Shown here: piece by piece, positions 51,880 to 61,490 of the stretch
Numbering within the stretch: the first letter of the stretch is position 1
Layout: each line of letters starts with the position of its first letter
Source of the DNA: Kitasatospora sp. NBC_01246
GTDB lineage: Bacteria; Actinomycetota; Actinomycetes; Streptomycetales; Streptomycetaceae
Assembly (NCBI RefSeq): GCF_036226505.1
Contig: NZ_CP108484.1
Span: forward strand, 6,324,001-6,388,000
Length of the DNA stretch: 64,000 nt
Direction of reading: 5' to 3'
The notes under the pieces: generated by a model
What the model saw: the letters and a program-made list of their open reading frames with translations, nothing else
Database searches by the model: none
What the model was told of the DNA's origin: nothing
Program-made: the position numbers and the translations under genes

Positions 51880-52299
51880 CTACCGGCCGCCGGCCTCGCG
51901 GCGGGCGATCGCCTCGATCATGTCGCTGATCGTGCCGAGCCCTTCGGGGGAGAGGGTCACCGCGCGCAGCGCCACGTCCCGTACGCCCGCGTTGCGCAGT
52001 GCACCGAGCAGCGCCAGCTCCTCGGCGATCCTGGCACTCTGCCGGTCGTCGAAGAAGTACGTCGGCGGCACCTGGAAGAACTGCGCCAGCGCTTCGAGGT
52101 GACGCTTCGTCGGGTTGTTCCGGCGGCCGGTCCGGAGCTGCCAGAGGTACGTCGCCGAGAAGCTCTCGCCGGTCGCCTCCCGACAGGCCCGGGCGACCTC
52201 CTCGTGGCTGTACGGCTCACGGTCGGGACGGCGGACCACGTCGAACAGCCGGTCCAGCTTCGCCGCGAGCGTGGACGCACCGGAGTCCGCATCGGGCAC
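51880..52299 (-). CDS. XRE-family transcriptional regulator
   Basis: A 139-residue regulator with a helix-turn-helix in the first two thirds: LAAKLDRLFDVVRRPDREPY, SHEEVARACREATGESFSAT, YLWQLRTGRRNNPTKRHLEA, LAQFFQVPPTYFFDD. Here YLWQLRTG.R.NPTxxHLEALA is the recognition-helix signature of this actinomycete group. The short C-terminal helix (LRAVTLSPEGLGTISDMIEA) may dimerise or be the protease target. It heads the set XRE - ImmA/IrrE - MAB_1171c. Confidence 0.8.
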   Translation of the reverse strand: MPDADSGASTLAAKLDRLFDVVRRPDREPYSHEEVARACREATGESFSATYLWQLRTGRRNNPTKRHLEALAQFFQVPPTYFFDDRQSARIAEELALLGALRNAGVRDVALRAVTLSPEGLGTISDMIEAIARREAGGR

Positions 52300-52694
52300 G
52301 GCACACCTCTTCCCTCACCCCGGGCGCACGCGTCGTCCGTGCGCGGATCGACCTCTCGCGAACCGAGCCCCCAGTCTAGTTGCTCCCCCACGCGGGGCAC
52401 CGGCCCGGAGAGCAGCCTCCTGCCGGAGCAGGTATGCGGCCCGAACCAGCCGCCCGGGCGCGAGGGCGCCGACTGATGACGAGGCGGTAAAAGGCGGCTG
52501 CATTGGTGGACCGCGACGAGACGGGGCGCCTTCCGATGTACCCCGGTGGACCTGTCGGCACTCGCACGCAGTGATGCGCTGCAAGGGTTGTGGACTGGCA
52601 TGGTGTTCGTATGGGTCAGGGCGATTGCCTGCTGGGCGAGGAGTCGAGGCCAGCGGAGGACCGAGCTGCCTCCGACTGCAAGTCAGCGTGGTTA
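52300..52694. other. Intergenic region between the XRE gene and the first IS copy
   Basis: About 395 bases with no gene recognised. It should hold the minus-strand promoter of the XRE operon. Short frames here are Arg/Pro-rich and have no start signals. Confidence 0.4.
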
Positions 52695-53779
52695 CTGACT
52701 TCGGCTTGTCAGGGTGACGTTGGGGTGTCGAGGGTCAGGCCGGTGCCGGCTATGAAGCCGTCGAGGGATTCGGGGCGGTACTGCAGGCGTTTGAGCCGGT
52801 TGCGGACAATGGCCTCGAGTCGGTCGAGGGCCATGACGGCGAGGTTCGCCAGGCTGTGCTTGACGTGTGCCCAGACCCACTCCACCGGGTTGAGGTCGGG
52901 CGAGTATGCGGGAAGCAGGAACACTGTCAGCCAGGCCCGCTCGGCGATCAAGTCGCGCATGGCGTGGGAGACGTGGGTGTTCAGGCGGTCCCAGACCAGC
53001 ACGATCGGCGCCTTGACGAGGTGGTGGACACCGTCGATCAGTGCGATGAAGTCACGTTCGCCCATGCTGCGGCGCTTCCCCTTGCCCGCGGGGTGGGTGC
53101 GCAGGCGGTGGCACAGCCGGGTGCGTGAGCCGGGGCGCATGGCGATCATCCCGGCCACCGACAGCCGTCCCGACCGATGGCCGCTGACCGTTACGAAAGG
53201 GGTGCGGCCTCGCCGACCCCAGGTGCGTCCTCTGGGCGGACGGCGGGTGAAGCCTGCCTCGTCCTCGAAGCAGATGTAGCCCCCGCAGGCCGCGCGGGCG
53301 CTTTTACCTCCGTCCAGGTCGCCTCCTTCCACGTGGTGACGGCCCGCTCGTCCCGCTCGGCCACCCGACGCGCGGGTACCTGCGGACTGAAGCCGAGCCG
53401 GTGCATCAGCCTCGTCGCCCCGGACACGCTGTAGGAAACGTGGAACCTTCGCCCGATCAGCGTGGCCACCCGCGCCGCGGTCCACACCTGGTCCTCCACC
53501 CAGCCGTGTGCGGCCGGGCCCTGGTCCAGGTACGCGGCGAGTTTCTCCAGGCAGTGCGGCGACAGACGGCACTGTGACCCACCCGGGCCGCGAGAGGACA
53601 GAGCCCGCACACGCCATCACGCCACAACTGGTGCCACCGGTAGGCCGACTTTGGGCTCACCCGCAGACGCCGTGCCACTTCCGGTGGCTTGATCCTCTGC
53701 TCGAGCAGCTCGGCTGCCTGCATCCGCAACGTCTCCCGGCGCAACCGTCCCGCAGCGGTCAGCCCGCCGCCATCCGCAT
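52695..53779 (-). mobile_element. Truncated, frameshifted IS630-type insertion sequence (copy 1)
   Basis: One terminal repeat is present at 52695-52717, next to TA, matching the end of the intact copy at 54314. Homology to copy 2 stops at 53779, before the other end, so that end has been lost. The transposase catalytic half (52709 to about 53305) is nearly identical to copy 2, with FEDEAGFTRRPPRG and VWDRLNTHVSHAM. The first half is broken by a missing G near 53620, so WHQLWRDG runs into noise while CRLSPHCLEKLAAYLDQG continues in another frame. The TTTT run at 53302-53305 corresponds to the frameshift site. It is not mobile on its own. Confidence 0.75.
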
Positions 53780-54313
53780 CATGCTGGTGTCCTGGAACGG
53801 ATCGGGTGTCGGTGGGCAGCGAGCCTCCTTGCCGTCGGAGTGCTAGAAGATCACCGACGCCGGGCCGCGGTCCATGGCCGCCCGGTCGGTCGAGGCCGAG
53901 GTTTCGGACTCTCCCGGCATGGCACGCCGGTGACCTTTCACGTGGTGCTGGCTTTGTGACGCTGTGCCGGGTGCAAGGGCCTCAGGTTGTTCTCGGCCGT
54001 GGTGAGGACACCTGCTGGGCCTTCGCGCGCCCTCACCACCGGGTGTCCCTTGATGACAAGACGCGAGCCGAGCTCGAACTCTCGCACGAGCGCCGCCGTC
54101 CACCCCTCGTGGTTCACCGAGCCGCAAAGACCACCACCTGAGTTCTGTCGTGGCAGGACTCTGAAGCTGAGGGCAGCCCAACTCGGGAAACGTCGAGGAG
54201 GGCGGGAGCAGCCCTGACAGAGCCGAGGTGAATCTAGCACTGCCAGATAGAGGCATGCTCGGGCGCGCAAGTTGGAAAGGTGTACGAGAGGAACCGGTGC
54301 GTGAAGCCCCCTA
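53780..54313. other. Spacer between the two IS630 copies
   Basis: About 530 bases without a recognisable gene. A minus-strand frame near 53940-54130 includes VNHEGWTAALVREFELGSRL but has no clear start or known match and may be a gene remnant. The two IS copies are in the same orientation, so recombination between them could delete this spacer. Confidence 0.4.
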
Positions 54314-55481
54314 CTGACTTCGGCTGGTCAGGGTGAGGTTGGGGTGTCGAGGGTCAGGCCGGTGCCGGCTATGAAGCCGTCGAGGGTGTCGGGCCGGTAC
54401 TGCAGGCGTTTGAGCCGGTTGCGTACGAGGGCCTCGAGTCGGTCGAGAGCCATGACGGCGAGGTTGGCCAGGCTGTGCTTGACGTGTGCCCAGACCCACT
54501 CGACGGGGTTGAGGTCGGGCGAGTAGGCGGGAAGCAGGAACACCGTCAGCCAGGCGCGCTCGGCGATCAAGTCGCGCATGGCGTGGGAGATGTGGGTGTT
54601 CAGGCGGTCCCAGACGAGAACGATCGGCGCCTTGACGAGCTGGTGGACACCGTCGACCAGGGCGATGAAGTCGCGCTCGCCCATGCTGCGGCGCTTGCCT
54701 CTGCCCGCGGGGTGGGTGATCAGGCGGTGGCACAGCCGGGTGCGCGAGCCCGGCCGCATGGCGATCATCCCGGCCACCGACAACCGTCCCGAGCGGCGGC
54801 CGCTGACCGTCACAACCGGCGTGCGGCCCCGCCGGCCCCAGGTGCGTCCTCTGGGCGGACGGCGGGTGAATCCTGCCTCGTCCTCGAAGCAGATGTAGCC
54901 CCCGCAGGCCGCCCGCGCTCTTTTACCTCCGCCCAGGTCACCTCCTTCCACGCGGTGACGGCCTGCTCGTCGCGCTCGGCCACCCGCCGGGCGGGGACCT
55001 GCGGGCTGAAGCCGAGCCGGTGCATCAGCCTCGTTGCCCCGGACACGCTGTAGGAAAGGTGGAACTTCCGCCCGATCAGCGTGGCCACCCGCGCCGCGGT
55101 CCACACCTGGTCCTCCACCCAGCCGTGTGCGGCCGGGCCCTGGTCCAGGTATGCGGCGAGTTTCTCCAGGCAGCGCGGCGACAGACGGCACCGCGACCCA
55201 CCCGGGCCTCGAGAGGCCAGAGCCTGCACACCGCCATCGCGCCACAACTGGTGCCACTGGTAGGCCGACTTCGGGCTCACCCGCAGACGCCGGGCCACTT
55301 CCGGCGGCTTGATCCTCTGCTCGAACAGCTCGGCCGCCTGCATCCGCAGCGACTCCCGGCGCACCCGTCCCGCGGCGGTCAGCCCGCCCCCATCCGCATA
55401 CCTCACACACCACCGGATACAACCACCGCAGCGAGCCCGTCAGGCAATTCGGGACAGTTCACCCTGACGAGCCGAAGTCAG
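54314..55481 (-). mobile_element. Intact IS630-family insertion sequence (copy 2)
   Basis: The 1168-bp element has imperfect inverted ends: CTGACTTCGGCTGGTCAGGG at 54314 and its complement ending at 55481, with one mismatch over 23 bases. It is flanked by TA on both sides (54312-54313 and 55482-55483), the target duplication of IS630/Tc1-mariner elements. The transposase is read from two overlapping frames on the minus strand. Confidence 0.85.
54328..55406 (-). CDS. IS630 transposase, two frames joined by -1 frameshifting
   Basis: The first frame (55406 to 54810) encodes the DNA-binding half: AAELFEQRIKPPEVARRLRV with SPKSAYQWHQLWRDG as helix-turn-helix, then RCLEKLAAYLDQGPAAHGW and SVSGATRLMHRLGFSPQ. 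Near GGTAAAAGAG (TTTT at 54921-54924 on the plus strand) ribosomes can slip back one base into the second frame. That frame carries the DDE domain: GYICFEDEAGFTRRPPRG with the first Asp, IVLVWDRLNTHISHAM with the second, and LLPAYSPDLNPVEWVWAHVK with the final acidic residue, ending at 54328. Such frameshifting is common in IS630 elements. The start codon is not certain. Confidence 0.75.
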
Positions 55482-55620
55482 TATCAGAGAAACGGAGGCG
55501 GGGTGGGCCGGTCGGACCGTTTCGAAACCAAGAGCCTCGTTCGGCTCGGTCGGGCGAGGTGCGGCTGTCTGGTGCACCTTGATCGTTCGTTTCAGGCCCT
55601 TGACATGCTGTCGTGGTGCG

Positions 55621-56046
55621 ATGATGTGCGGCATGGTGCTTCATGTGGGGGCGCATGCTCTCCGCAGACGACGGATGCAGCTGCGGGACAGTGCGGGCAG
55701 GGTGGCGGAGGGCGGGGACGCGGTCACGTCGTGCCTCCTGCTCTTCTATGCGGCGGAGTGCGCGCTCAAAGAGCGGGTGTTGATACGTAAGGGTCTTCGG
55801 GACACCTCACTCCTCGAACCGACTCATGATCTTTGGAAGCTGGCCAAGGATCTGGGGCTGCCACGGCGCCTCGGGGCGGCGCTGAGGGGAATGCAGAACT
55901 GTCGGACAGCAGGACAACCGGCGGTGAACGTGGCCATTGCCGATTTGCACCAGGCCTGGCGCTATGGTGTCAAACTGCATGTAGAGGACGAGAAGAGGGC
56001 TCGCGACCTCTTGGACGAACTCATCACATGGTGCGAGCAGGACTAG
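55621..56046 (+). CDS. Small HEPN-like helical protein
   Basis: About 141 residues if it starts at ATG 55621; a later ATG at 55633 is equally possible and no good ribosome site was seen. The sequence is helical: HALRRRRMQLRDSAGRVAEG, SCLLLFYAAECALKERVLIR, EPTHDLWKLAKDLGLPRRLG, VAIADLHQAWRYGVKLHVED. The pattern Y.A..AL+..L (helix) ... HDL..L resembles HEPN-type domains of antiviral and toxin systems. A classical R-x4-6-H motif is not evident, so catalysis is doubtful. It stops 12 bases before the large ATPase gene and is presumably its partner. Confidence 0.5.
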   Translation: MMCGMVLHVGAHALRRRRMQLRDSAGRVAEGGDAVTSCLLLFYAAECALKERVLIRKGLRDTSLLEPTHDLWKLAKDLGLPRRLGAALRGMQNCRTAGQPAVNVAIADLHQAWRYGVKLHVEDEKRARDLLDELITWCEQD

Positions 56047-56058
56047 GGGGGCTGGGTC

Positions 56059-58809
56059 GTGGCGGAACTGGGAAAGCTGGAGATCATGGATAGCGGAATC
56101 GCGCCTCCCGGCCGTCTCTTCAGCTGGGTGGATGTTGATGATCACCTGACGAGACTGGCGACAGCTGGGGTATGGCCCGACTGGCTTGTCGCCGCAGATG
56201 GCTGGTGGGACTGCCTGGAGTTGGTGACCGCCAAAACCGTCGCGCCCGAAGCGGTCAAGAGCTGGCTGGACGAGGTATTCGGGACCGGGTCCGCAGGATG
56301 GGTCGATGGGGAACTGCTGCTTGGTCTCGATGACCCTCGCACCATGGAGTTCACCGGACTGAGAGTCGAACTCAGTATGGAAAGCGAGGACACCGGCGGC
56401 CGGGGGCGGCGTGTCCCGTTGCTTCGCGAGAAGCACATCACGCGCTATTTGGCCGAACCTCTCAGCAGGCCGATGGAGCCATTCTTCGCCGATGATGTGC
56501 AAGTCCTGGCGTTCCACTCCTTCAAGGGGGGAGTCGGCCGCACGGTGCATGCAGTAGCCGTCGCCGATAGGTTGGCCAAGAATGGTGGAAAGGTCCTGCT
56601 GGTAGACGCAGACCTCGAAGCTCCGGGCATTACCTGGATGCATACGGAACAGGGAGGGCAGTGTGACTTCTCCTACGAGGACTTCATTACCCTCCTCCAG
56701 GGTGCAGAGGGCCATGACTGGACCGGGGCGGTCGACGTCGCTGGGGCCTACCTTCCCAATCAGCAGGCGGGTCACTATCCGGGCGGCGGAAGCATCACGG
56801 TCATGCCGTCGAGCCGTCGGCCGACCTTGGTCCCGCCCCGGATCGAACCGGCGGATCTTCTCTCGCCCGGCCGTCCCGTGTACTTCGTGACTGAAGCGCT
56901 CGCGGCCCTGGGGGCGCGCCTGGGTGTCGACACTGTTGTCGTCGACCTCCGGGCAGGAGCGTCCGAGCTGTCCGCCCCAGTGCTTCTGGACCCCAGGGTC
57001 CAGCGCGTCTTCGTGACAACGTTGAGCCATCAGTCCTTGGCCGGAACGGAAATGTTGGTCCGTCAGCTCGGGCAAAAGGCGCCTGCTCTGCAAGGTGTGG
57101 ACCCGGCTACGTCGATCATCATCACCCAGTACCGGATGGACGCTCACACGGTCCAGGTTGATGCTGCGCGTAGGGCGCTCTCGGCAGCCCTCGGCGCAGC
57201 GCTCGGCGGATCGGCCGCGACGGCCGACGACACCGATACCGTAGCCGTGGATACGGCCTTGTTTGCGCAGCCGGTCCTGAGCCCCTTCAGGGAGGAGTTG
57301 CTTGCGCTCCCCTCGTCCTGGGACGCGGTACTGGAGGTCGTCTCGTCGTGCGGAGTCGCTGATGGGCTCGAATCGATCCTTCCGGCACCTTCACTGCGCG
57401 CCGTAGCCGGGGCCGCACCCTTGGCGCATGCGGGGGTGGACTACGCGCAATTGCGAGGGAACCTGGCTCGTACCGCCGGCAACCTCGTCTACGCGGAACA
57501 GAGCGGCCTGTCGTCTGCCGGTGGGTTCCTGGTGACCGAACCGCTTCGTCGCCTGCTCGCCGACCACCGTACCGAGCTGCCCCAGGTCCTCGTCGTAGGG
57601 GCAAAGGGAGCGGGTAAGACATTCATGTACGCGAAGGCGTGCGCGGCGCGTACGTGGCAGACCTTTGCGGGACAGTCAGGGATCACTGGTGTGACGGTGG
57701 AAGCCCCCATCGTTCCTGTCCTGGAATCGGCAAATCTGGAGTCCACGGACTTTGAGCCGCAAGACCTCCGCGATGAATTCGCGGCGCAGCACGGAGATGG
57801 CGCCCACCTGGACATCACCGTGTCCAGTGCGGACCGGCTGAAAGCGGGCCTGGGAAAGCTCAGCGGTCAGGACGAACTCGGTTGGCGGAGTCTCTGGCTG
57901 GAGTGCCTTGCTGTGTCATGCGGACTGGAAGTCTCCGATGGCACGACTCCCGAGGAGGCGCTGATCAGCCTTGGTCGGCGGGCCAGGGCGGTATTTGTGA
58001 TCGACGGCCTCGAGGATCTCCTGCAGAACCTTGACAGCGATGCTAAGCGCACGGCGCTGAGAGTTCTGCTGATCGACGTCCTCGGATGGCTTCGGTCGTT
58101 GCGTGGTCGACCCTTCGGGCTCGTGGTGTTCGTTCGCCGGGACCTCGTGACCGGGGCGGTTCGGCAGAACAGTGGTCAGCTGCTTGGTCGATTCAGTCAC
58201 TATGCCCTGCACTGGAGTAAGGAGGAGGCGCTGAGGCTGGCATTGTGGGTGACCGCACATGCTGATGCCCTGCCCGAGCCTGTCCCCCTGTCCAGGATCA
58301 CCGATCTTTCAGAGGATGAGCTGATCAATAGCCTCATCCAGGTGTGGGGCTGGAAGATGGGTAGCGAGAAGTCCAGAGAGGCGCGCTCCCACCTGTGGGT
58401 CCCCGCTGCTCTCGGGGATTTCAACGGCCAAGTGCAGGCGCGGGACGTCGTTATGTTCCTCGCGACAGCCGCGAAGAATTCGGAGCAGTACAACGACACG
58501 GTAGAAGATCGTGTACTCGTGCCGACCGCGATGCGGAAGGCGCTGCTCGAGTGCAGCAGAAACAAGATTGTTTCAGTGGGGGAGGAGGACAAGGAGATCG
58601 GCAAGCTGCTGGCGCACATGCAAGGCCTCGGCCACTCCGTCACGGTTCCGTTCGAGCTGGAACAGGTCGACCTGACCACGGCGCAGGCCGATCTGCTGAT
58701 CGAGTCCGGCGTTTTCAGCAAGGGCCAGGACGGGCGCTTCTGGGTGCCGGAGATCTACCGGCATGGCCTCGGGTTCAACAGCGAGCGGCGTGCCAGGGTG
58801 CTCTGGTAA
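56059..58809 (+). CDS. ParA (KGGVGR)-STAND fusion ATPase
   Basis: A 916-residue protein starting at GTG behind AGGGGGG. Residues 1-140 are an unassigned N-terminal domain. Residues 148-430 form a MinD/ParA-type ATPase with the variant P-loop FHSFKGGVGRTVH (KGGVGRT 156-162), GGKVLLVDADLEAPGITWMH and VVVDLRAGASEL. A second P-loop, VVGAKGAGKTF (512-522), with Walker B AVFVIDGLEDLL further on and a helical C-terminus, resembles STAND/NACHT-like switches. KGGVGR-variant ATPases are found in bacterial defence islands. With the HEPN-like partner upstream, IS elements on one side and a broken DNA methylase on the other, a defence role is likely but not shown. Confidence 0.75.
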   Translation: MAELGKLEIMDSGIAPPGRLFSWVDVDDHLTRLATAGVWPDWLVAADGWWDCLELVTAKTVAPEAVKSWLDEVFGTGSAGWVDGELLLGLDDPRTMEFTGLRVELSMESEDTGGRGRRVPLLREKHITRYLAEPLSRPMEPFFADDVQVLAFHSFKGGVGRTVHAVAVADRLAKNGGKVLLVDADLEAPGITWMHTEQGGQCDFSYEDFITLLQGAEGHDWTGAVDVAGAYLPNQQAGHYPGGGSITVMPSSRRPTLVPPRIEPADLLSPGRPVYFVTEALAALGARLGVDTVVVDLRAGASELSAPVLLDPRVQRVFVTTLSHQSLAGTEMLVRQLGQKAPALQGVDPATSIIITQYRMDAHTVQVDAARRALSAALGAALGGSAATADDTDTVAVDTALFAQPVLSPFREELLALPSSWDAVLEVVSSCGVADGLESILPAPSLRAVAGAAPLAHAGVDYAQLRGNLARTAGNLVYAEQSGLSSAGGFLVTEPLRRLLADHRTELPQVLVVGAKGAGKTFMYAKACAARTWQTFAGQSGITGVTVEAPIVPVLESANLESTDFEPQDLRDEFAAQHGDGAHLDITVSSADRLKAGLGKLSGQDELGWRSLWLECLAVSCGLEVSDGTTPEEALISLGRRARAVFVIDGLEDLLQNLDSDAKRTALRVLLIDVLGWLRSLRGRPFGLVVFVRRDLVTGAVRQNSGQLLGRFSHYALHWSKEEALRLALWVTAHADALPEPVPLSRITDLSEDELINSLIQVWGWKMGSEKSREARSHLWVPAALGDFNGQVQARDVVMFLATAAKNSEQYNDTVEDRVLVPTAMRKALLECSRNKIVSVGEEDKEIGKLLAHMQGLGHSVTVPFELEQVDLTTAQADLLIESGVFSKGQDGRFWVPEIYRHGLGFNSERRARVLW

Positions 58810-59265
58810 CCGGCTGTGCTGTCCTGAGGGTCCCGCCCGTGAAGTGTCGGGCAATTGATCAACTGTGCCACGGCAGCTCTTAGGTGGTGGTCTTCACGGG
58901 CGAGGCGTCCATGAAGACCACCACCTATGCGGAACCCCGCTGGTTGTGGGTCGTGACTGGCAGCTGGTCTCGTGCGACCTCGCACCGTGAGGCGCGATCT
59001 GGGGGCGCCGAGCGAGACGGTGTCAGGGTGTGCAGTGCTGGCTTAGGAGGACTTGGCGATAGTCGTGTCCTCCCGGAGCAGCGTGGCGAACGCTCTCAGT
59101 TGCGCCTCCGCTCATGGCTGGAGTCGGTCCTGGGGGAGCGGGCCATGTGTGCCGCGAGACTTCGGAAGACCGCGAGGAGTTCGGTGGGCTTGACGGTCAG
59201 ATCGAGGGCGTGCTGGTGGAGCCGGATGCCCTGGCCGTGCGGGCCGGCGGAGCCGCGCACCTCGT
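58810..59265. other. Region between the ATPase and the methylase remnant
   Basis: Contains the hairpin at 58881-58927. A plus-strand stretch around 59190-59270 (LDGQIEGVLVEPDALAVRAG, GAAHLVCPDP) in a different frame may be the decayed upstream part of the methylase. No intact gene was seen. Confidence 0.35.
58881..58927 (+). terminator. 16-bp hairpin downstream of the ParA-STAND gene
   Basis: Perfect 16-bp arms (58881-58896 and 58912-58927) with a 15-nt loop, about 70 bases after the stop codon. It is likely a transcription terminator, although the long perfect stem could also be a remnant of mobile DNA. Confidence 0.55.
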
Positions 59266-60345
59266 GTGCCCGGATCCGGCCCCGATCTCGTCCGAAGCGG
59301 TCAGGACAGTGACGCCGACGCGGTGGACATCGCCCTGGCCCGTTCCTCGCTCGCCGACTACGGTGATGTCAGGGTCGCCCACGGCGACTCCCTGCGGGCC
59401 GACCGCCACCCGGGGCTCGCTGCCGACCTGGTGCTCTGTGACCCACCGGTCGCCGCCGGGGACTGGGGCCGGGACGAGCTCCTGCTCGACCACCGGTGGG
59501 AGTTCGGCACTCGGTCCCGCGCGGAGGGCGAACTCGCCTGGCTCCAGCACGCGTACGCGTACGCGCACACCGCACCGGGCGGCCATGTGCTCATGGTGAT
59601 GCCCGCCTCGGTCGCCTACCGGAAAGCCGGCCGGCGGATCCGTGCCGAACTCGTCCGCCGCGGCATCGTCCGCCAGGTCGTAGCCCTGCCCGGCGGGGTC
59701 GCCTCCGGTCACGTCCTGCCGATCCACCTCTGGACCCTGCGACGGCCGGAGGAGGGCGAGCCGCGTCCCGACAGCGTCCGCCTGATCGACCTGACCGAGA
59801 ACAAGCCCGGCGGCCCGCTGCGGCCGACCGACGCATAGGTCGTCGATGTTCCACTGGTCGATCTGCTCGACGATGTCGTCGACCTCACCCCTGCCGTGCA
59901 CCTGTCCACTGTCCGGCGCGACCTCGCCCACGAGTACGAACAGGCACGTTCCGACCTTGCCGACGCCCTTGCGGGGCTGCAGAGCCGGCTGCCCGAGCTG
60001 CGCCGCGGCGACGGTGCGGACCTGTGGGACGGAGCCACCGTCACCGTCTCCGACCTCATCCGGGCCGGTCTTGTCGAACTGCAGGACGGCGAGCTCGCGT
60101 GGTCGGCGGCCAGGTCGACCCCGAGTACCTCGACGGGTTCCTCCGCGCCGGTTCCAATGTCCGCCGCTCCACGTCCCAGAGCGGCTCCTACCGCCTCGAC
60201 GTCAAGGGCGCCCGCATTCCTCAACGCGAACTTCCCGTCCAGCGGCGCTACGGCGCCTCGTTTCGTGTGCTGCTCGACATGGAGTGGGAGGCCACTCGGC
60301 TGGCCCGGGCTGCTCAGCGACTCGCTGAGATCGCGCGAGGGACTG
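59266..60345 (+). pseudogene. Decayed N6-adenine DNA methylase
   Basis: The middle of a type I-like N6 methylase is readable: VDIALARSSLADYGDVRVAH, GLAADLVLCDPPVAAGDWG (motif IV, DPPV in place of NPPF), APGGHVLMVMPASVAYRKAG, PGGVASGHVLPIHLW. An in-frame TAG at 59836-59838 interrupts the protein, after which the same frame continues sensibly (VVDVPLVDLLDDVVDLTP, LAHEYEQARSDLADALAG). Around 60100 it shifts to another frame with VDPEYLDGFLRAGSNVRRST and LDVKGARIPQRELPVQRRYG, the usual end of this family. The N-terminal recognition part is missing. Three kinds of damage show that it is dead. Confidence 0.7.
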
Positions 60346-60411
60346 AGTGCTGGAGATCTCGAACCTGGCGGTACGTGAGCCGGACGGCTGTGGCCGCTTG
60401 TGTCGCCGGGA

Positions 60412-60455
60412 CGGCCCGCTGGGCCGCCTCCCCGGGGAGGCGGCCCAGCGGGCCG
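60412..60455 (-). terminator. Long hairpin terminator of the methyltransferase gene
   Basis: Perfect arms of 20 bases (60412-60431 and 60436-60455) around CCGG lie ten bases beyond the stop of the minus-strand methyltransferase gene. It could serve both directions. Confidence 0.65.
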
Positions 60456-60464
60456 GGGGGACGG

Positions 60465-61490
60465 TCAGGCGAGGGTGCAGGTGGTGACGGTGAGGTCGGC
60501 GGGGCAGGGGGTGAGGGAGACGACCTGGAGGCCGGCGGCGGCGGCTTCGCGGCGCATGTCGGCCTCGGTGCGCTCGCGGGTGTTGGGCTCGCCGACGATC
60601 ATCTTGATGACGTTGCGGAAGGCGGCGCCGGAGTCGTGCTCCGCGAGGGGATCGATGACCAGGAGGGTCGGGGAGCCGTCGGCGCCGGCGCTCATGGCGC
60701 GGCGGATGTTGCCGAGGATCTGGATGCCGCTCTCGGAACTCCAGTCGTGGAGGACGTTCTTGAGGATGTAGAGGTCGCCGCCCTCGGGCACCTCGCGGAG
60801 GATGTCGGCGGGGCGGTAGGTGAGTCGCCCGGCGAGGTCCGCGTCGCCCGAGGCGCGGAGTTCGGCCTCGGCCCGCCGACAGGTGTCCGGACGGTCCACG
60901 CAGACGCCCTTGAGGTGCGGGTGGGCGGTGAGGATCGCCTTGAGGAGCGTGCCGTTGCCGCCGCCGACGTCGATCACCGTGCGGACGTCCTCGAACGGGA
61001 CGTGCTCCGCCAGGATCTTGCCGATCGGCCGGGCCCAGTCCTGCATCGCGAGGTCGAAGATCCGCGCGGTCTCGGGGTCCTTCTCCAGGTACTCGTAGAG
61101 CGGGACGCCGAAGGCGTGGGGCATGACCGAGGTGCCGGTCCGGACCGCCTCGGCCAGGCCGCCGGCGGCGGCCTGGGCGTAGAGGCCGCAGAGCAGCGCG
61201 GTCAGGTGCCGCATCGAGTCGGGGTGGTCGGTGCGGAGCAGCTCGGACTGGGGCGAGTTGGTGTAGCGGCCGTCCTCGTCCCGGGCGAAGATCCCCAGCG
61301 CCGTCAGGGCCGTCATCAGGGAGACCAGCGCGTCGCGGTCCGCGTCGACGGCCTTGGCCAGTTCGGCGGCCGTGGCCGGTCCGTCCGCGAGGGCGTCGGC
61401 CACACCCAGCCGAGCCGCGGCGCCGACCGTCGCGGACGTCAAGGATCCCATGACAAGACTCACCAGCGACGTTTCCATGGCCCCGTTCAC
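60465..61490 (-). CDS. SAM-dependent O-methyltransferase (hydroxyindole/plant OMT type)
   Basis: A 341-residue enzyme. The N-terminal helical dimerisation domain (ATVGAAARLGVADALADGPA, TAAELAKAVDADRDALVSLM, LTALGIFARDEDGRYTNSPQ) is typical of O-methyltransferases acting on small aromatic or polyketide substrates. The catalytic domain has the SAM motif VIDVGGGNGTLLKAIL, VCVDRPDTCRRAE and the family motif LYILKNVLHDWSSESGIQIL with the usual His-Asp. It starts a few kilobases from a polyketide synthase and could tailor its product, although the genes are divergent and separated by a DUF1707 gene. Confidence 0.8.
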   Translation of the reverse strand: MNGAMETSLVSLVMGSLTSATVGAAARLGVADALADGPATAAELAKAVDADRDALVSLMTALTALGIFARDEDGRYTNSPQSELLRTDHPDSMRHLTALLCGLYAQAAAGGLAEAVRTGTSVMPHAFGVPLYEYLEKDPETARIFDLAMQDWARPIGKILAEHVPFEDVRTVIDVGGGNGTLLKAILTAHPHLKGVCVDRPDTCRRAEAELRASGDADLAGRLTYRPADILREVPEGGDLYILKNVLHDWSSESGIQILGNIRRAMSAGADGSPTLLVIDPLAEHDSGAAFRNVIKMIVGEPNTRERTEADMRREAAAAGLQVVSLTPCPADLTVTTCTLA

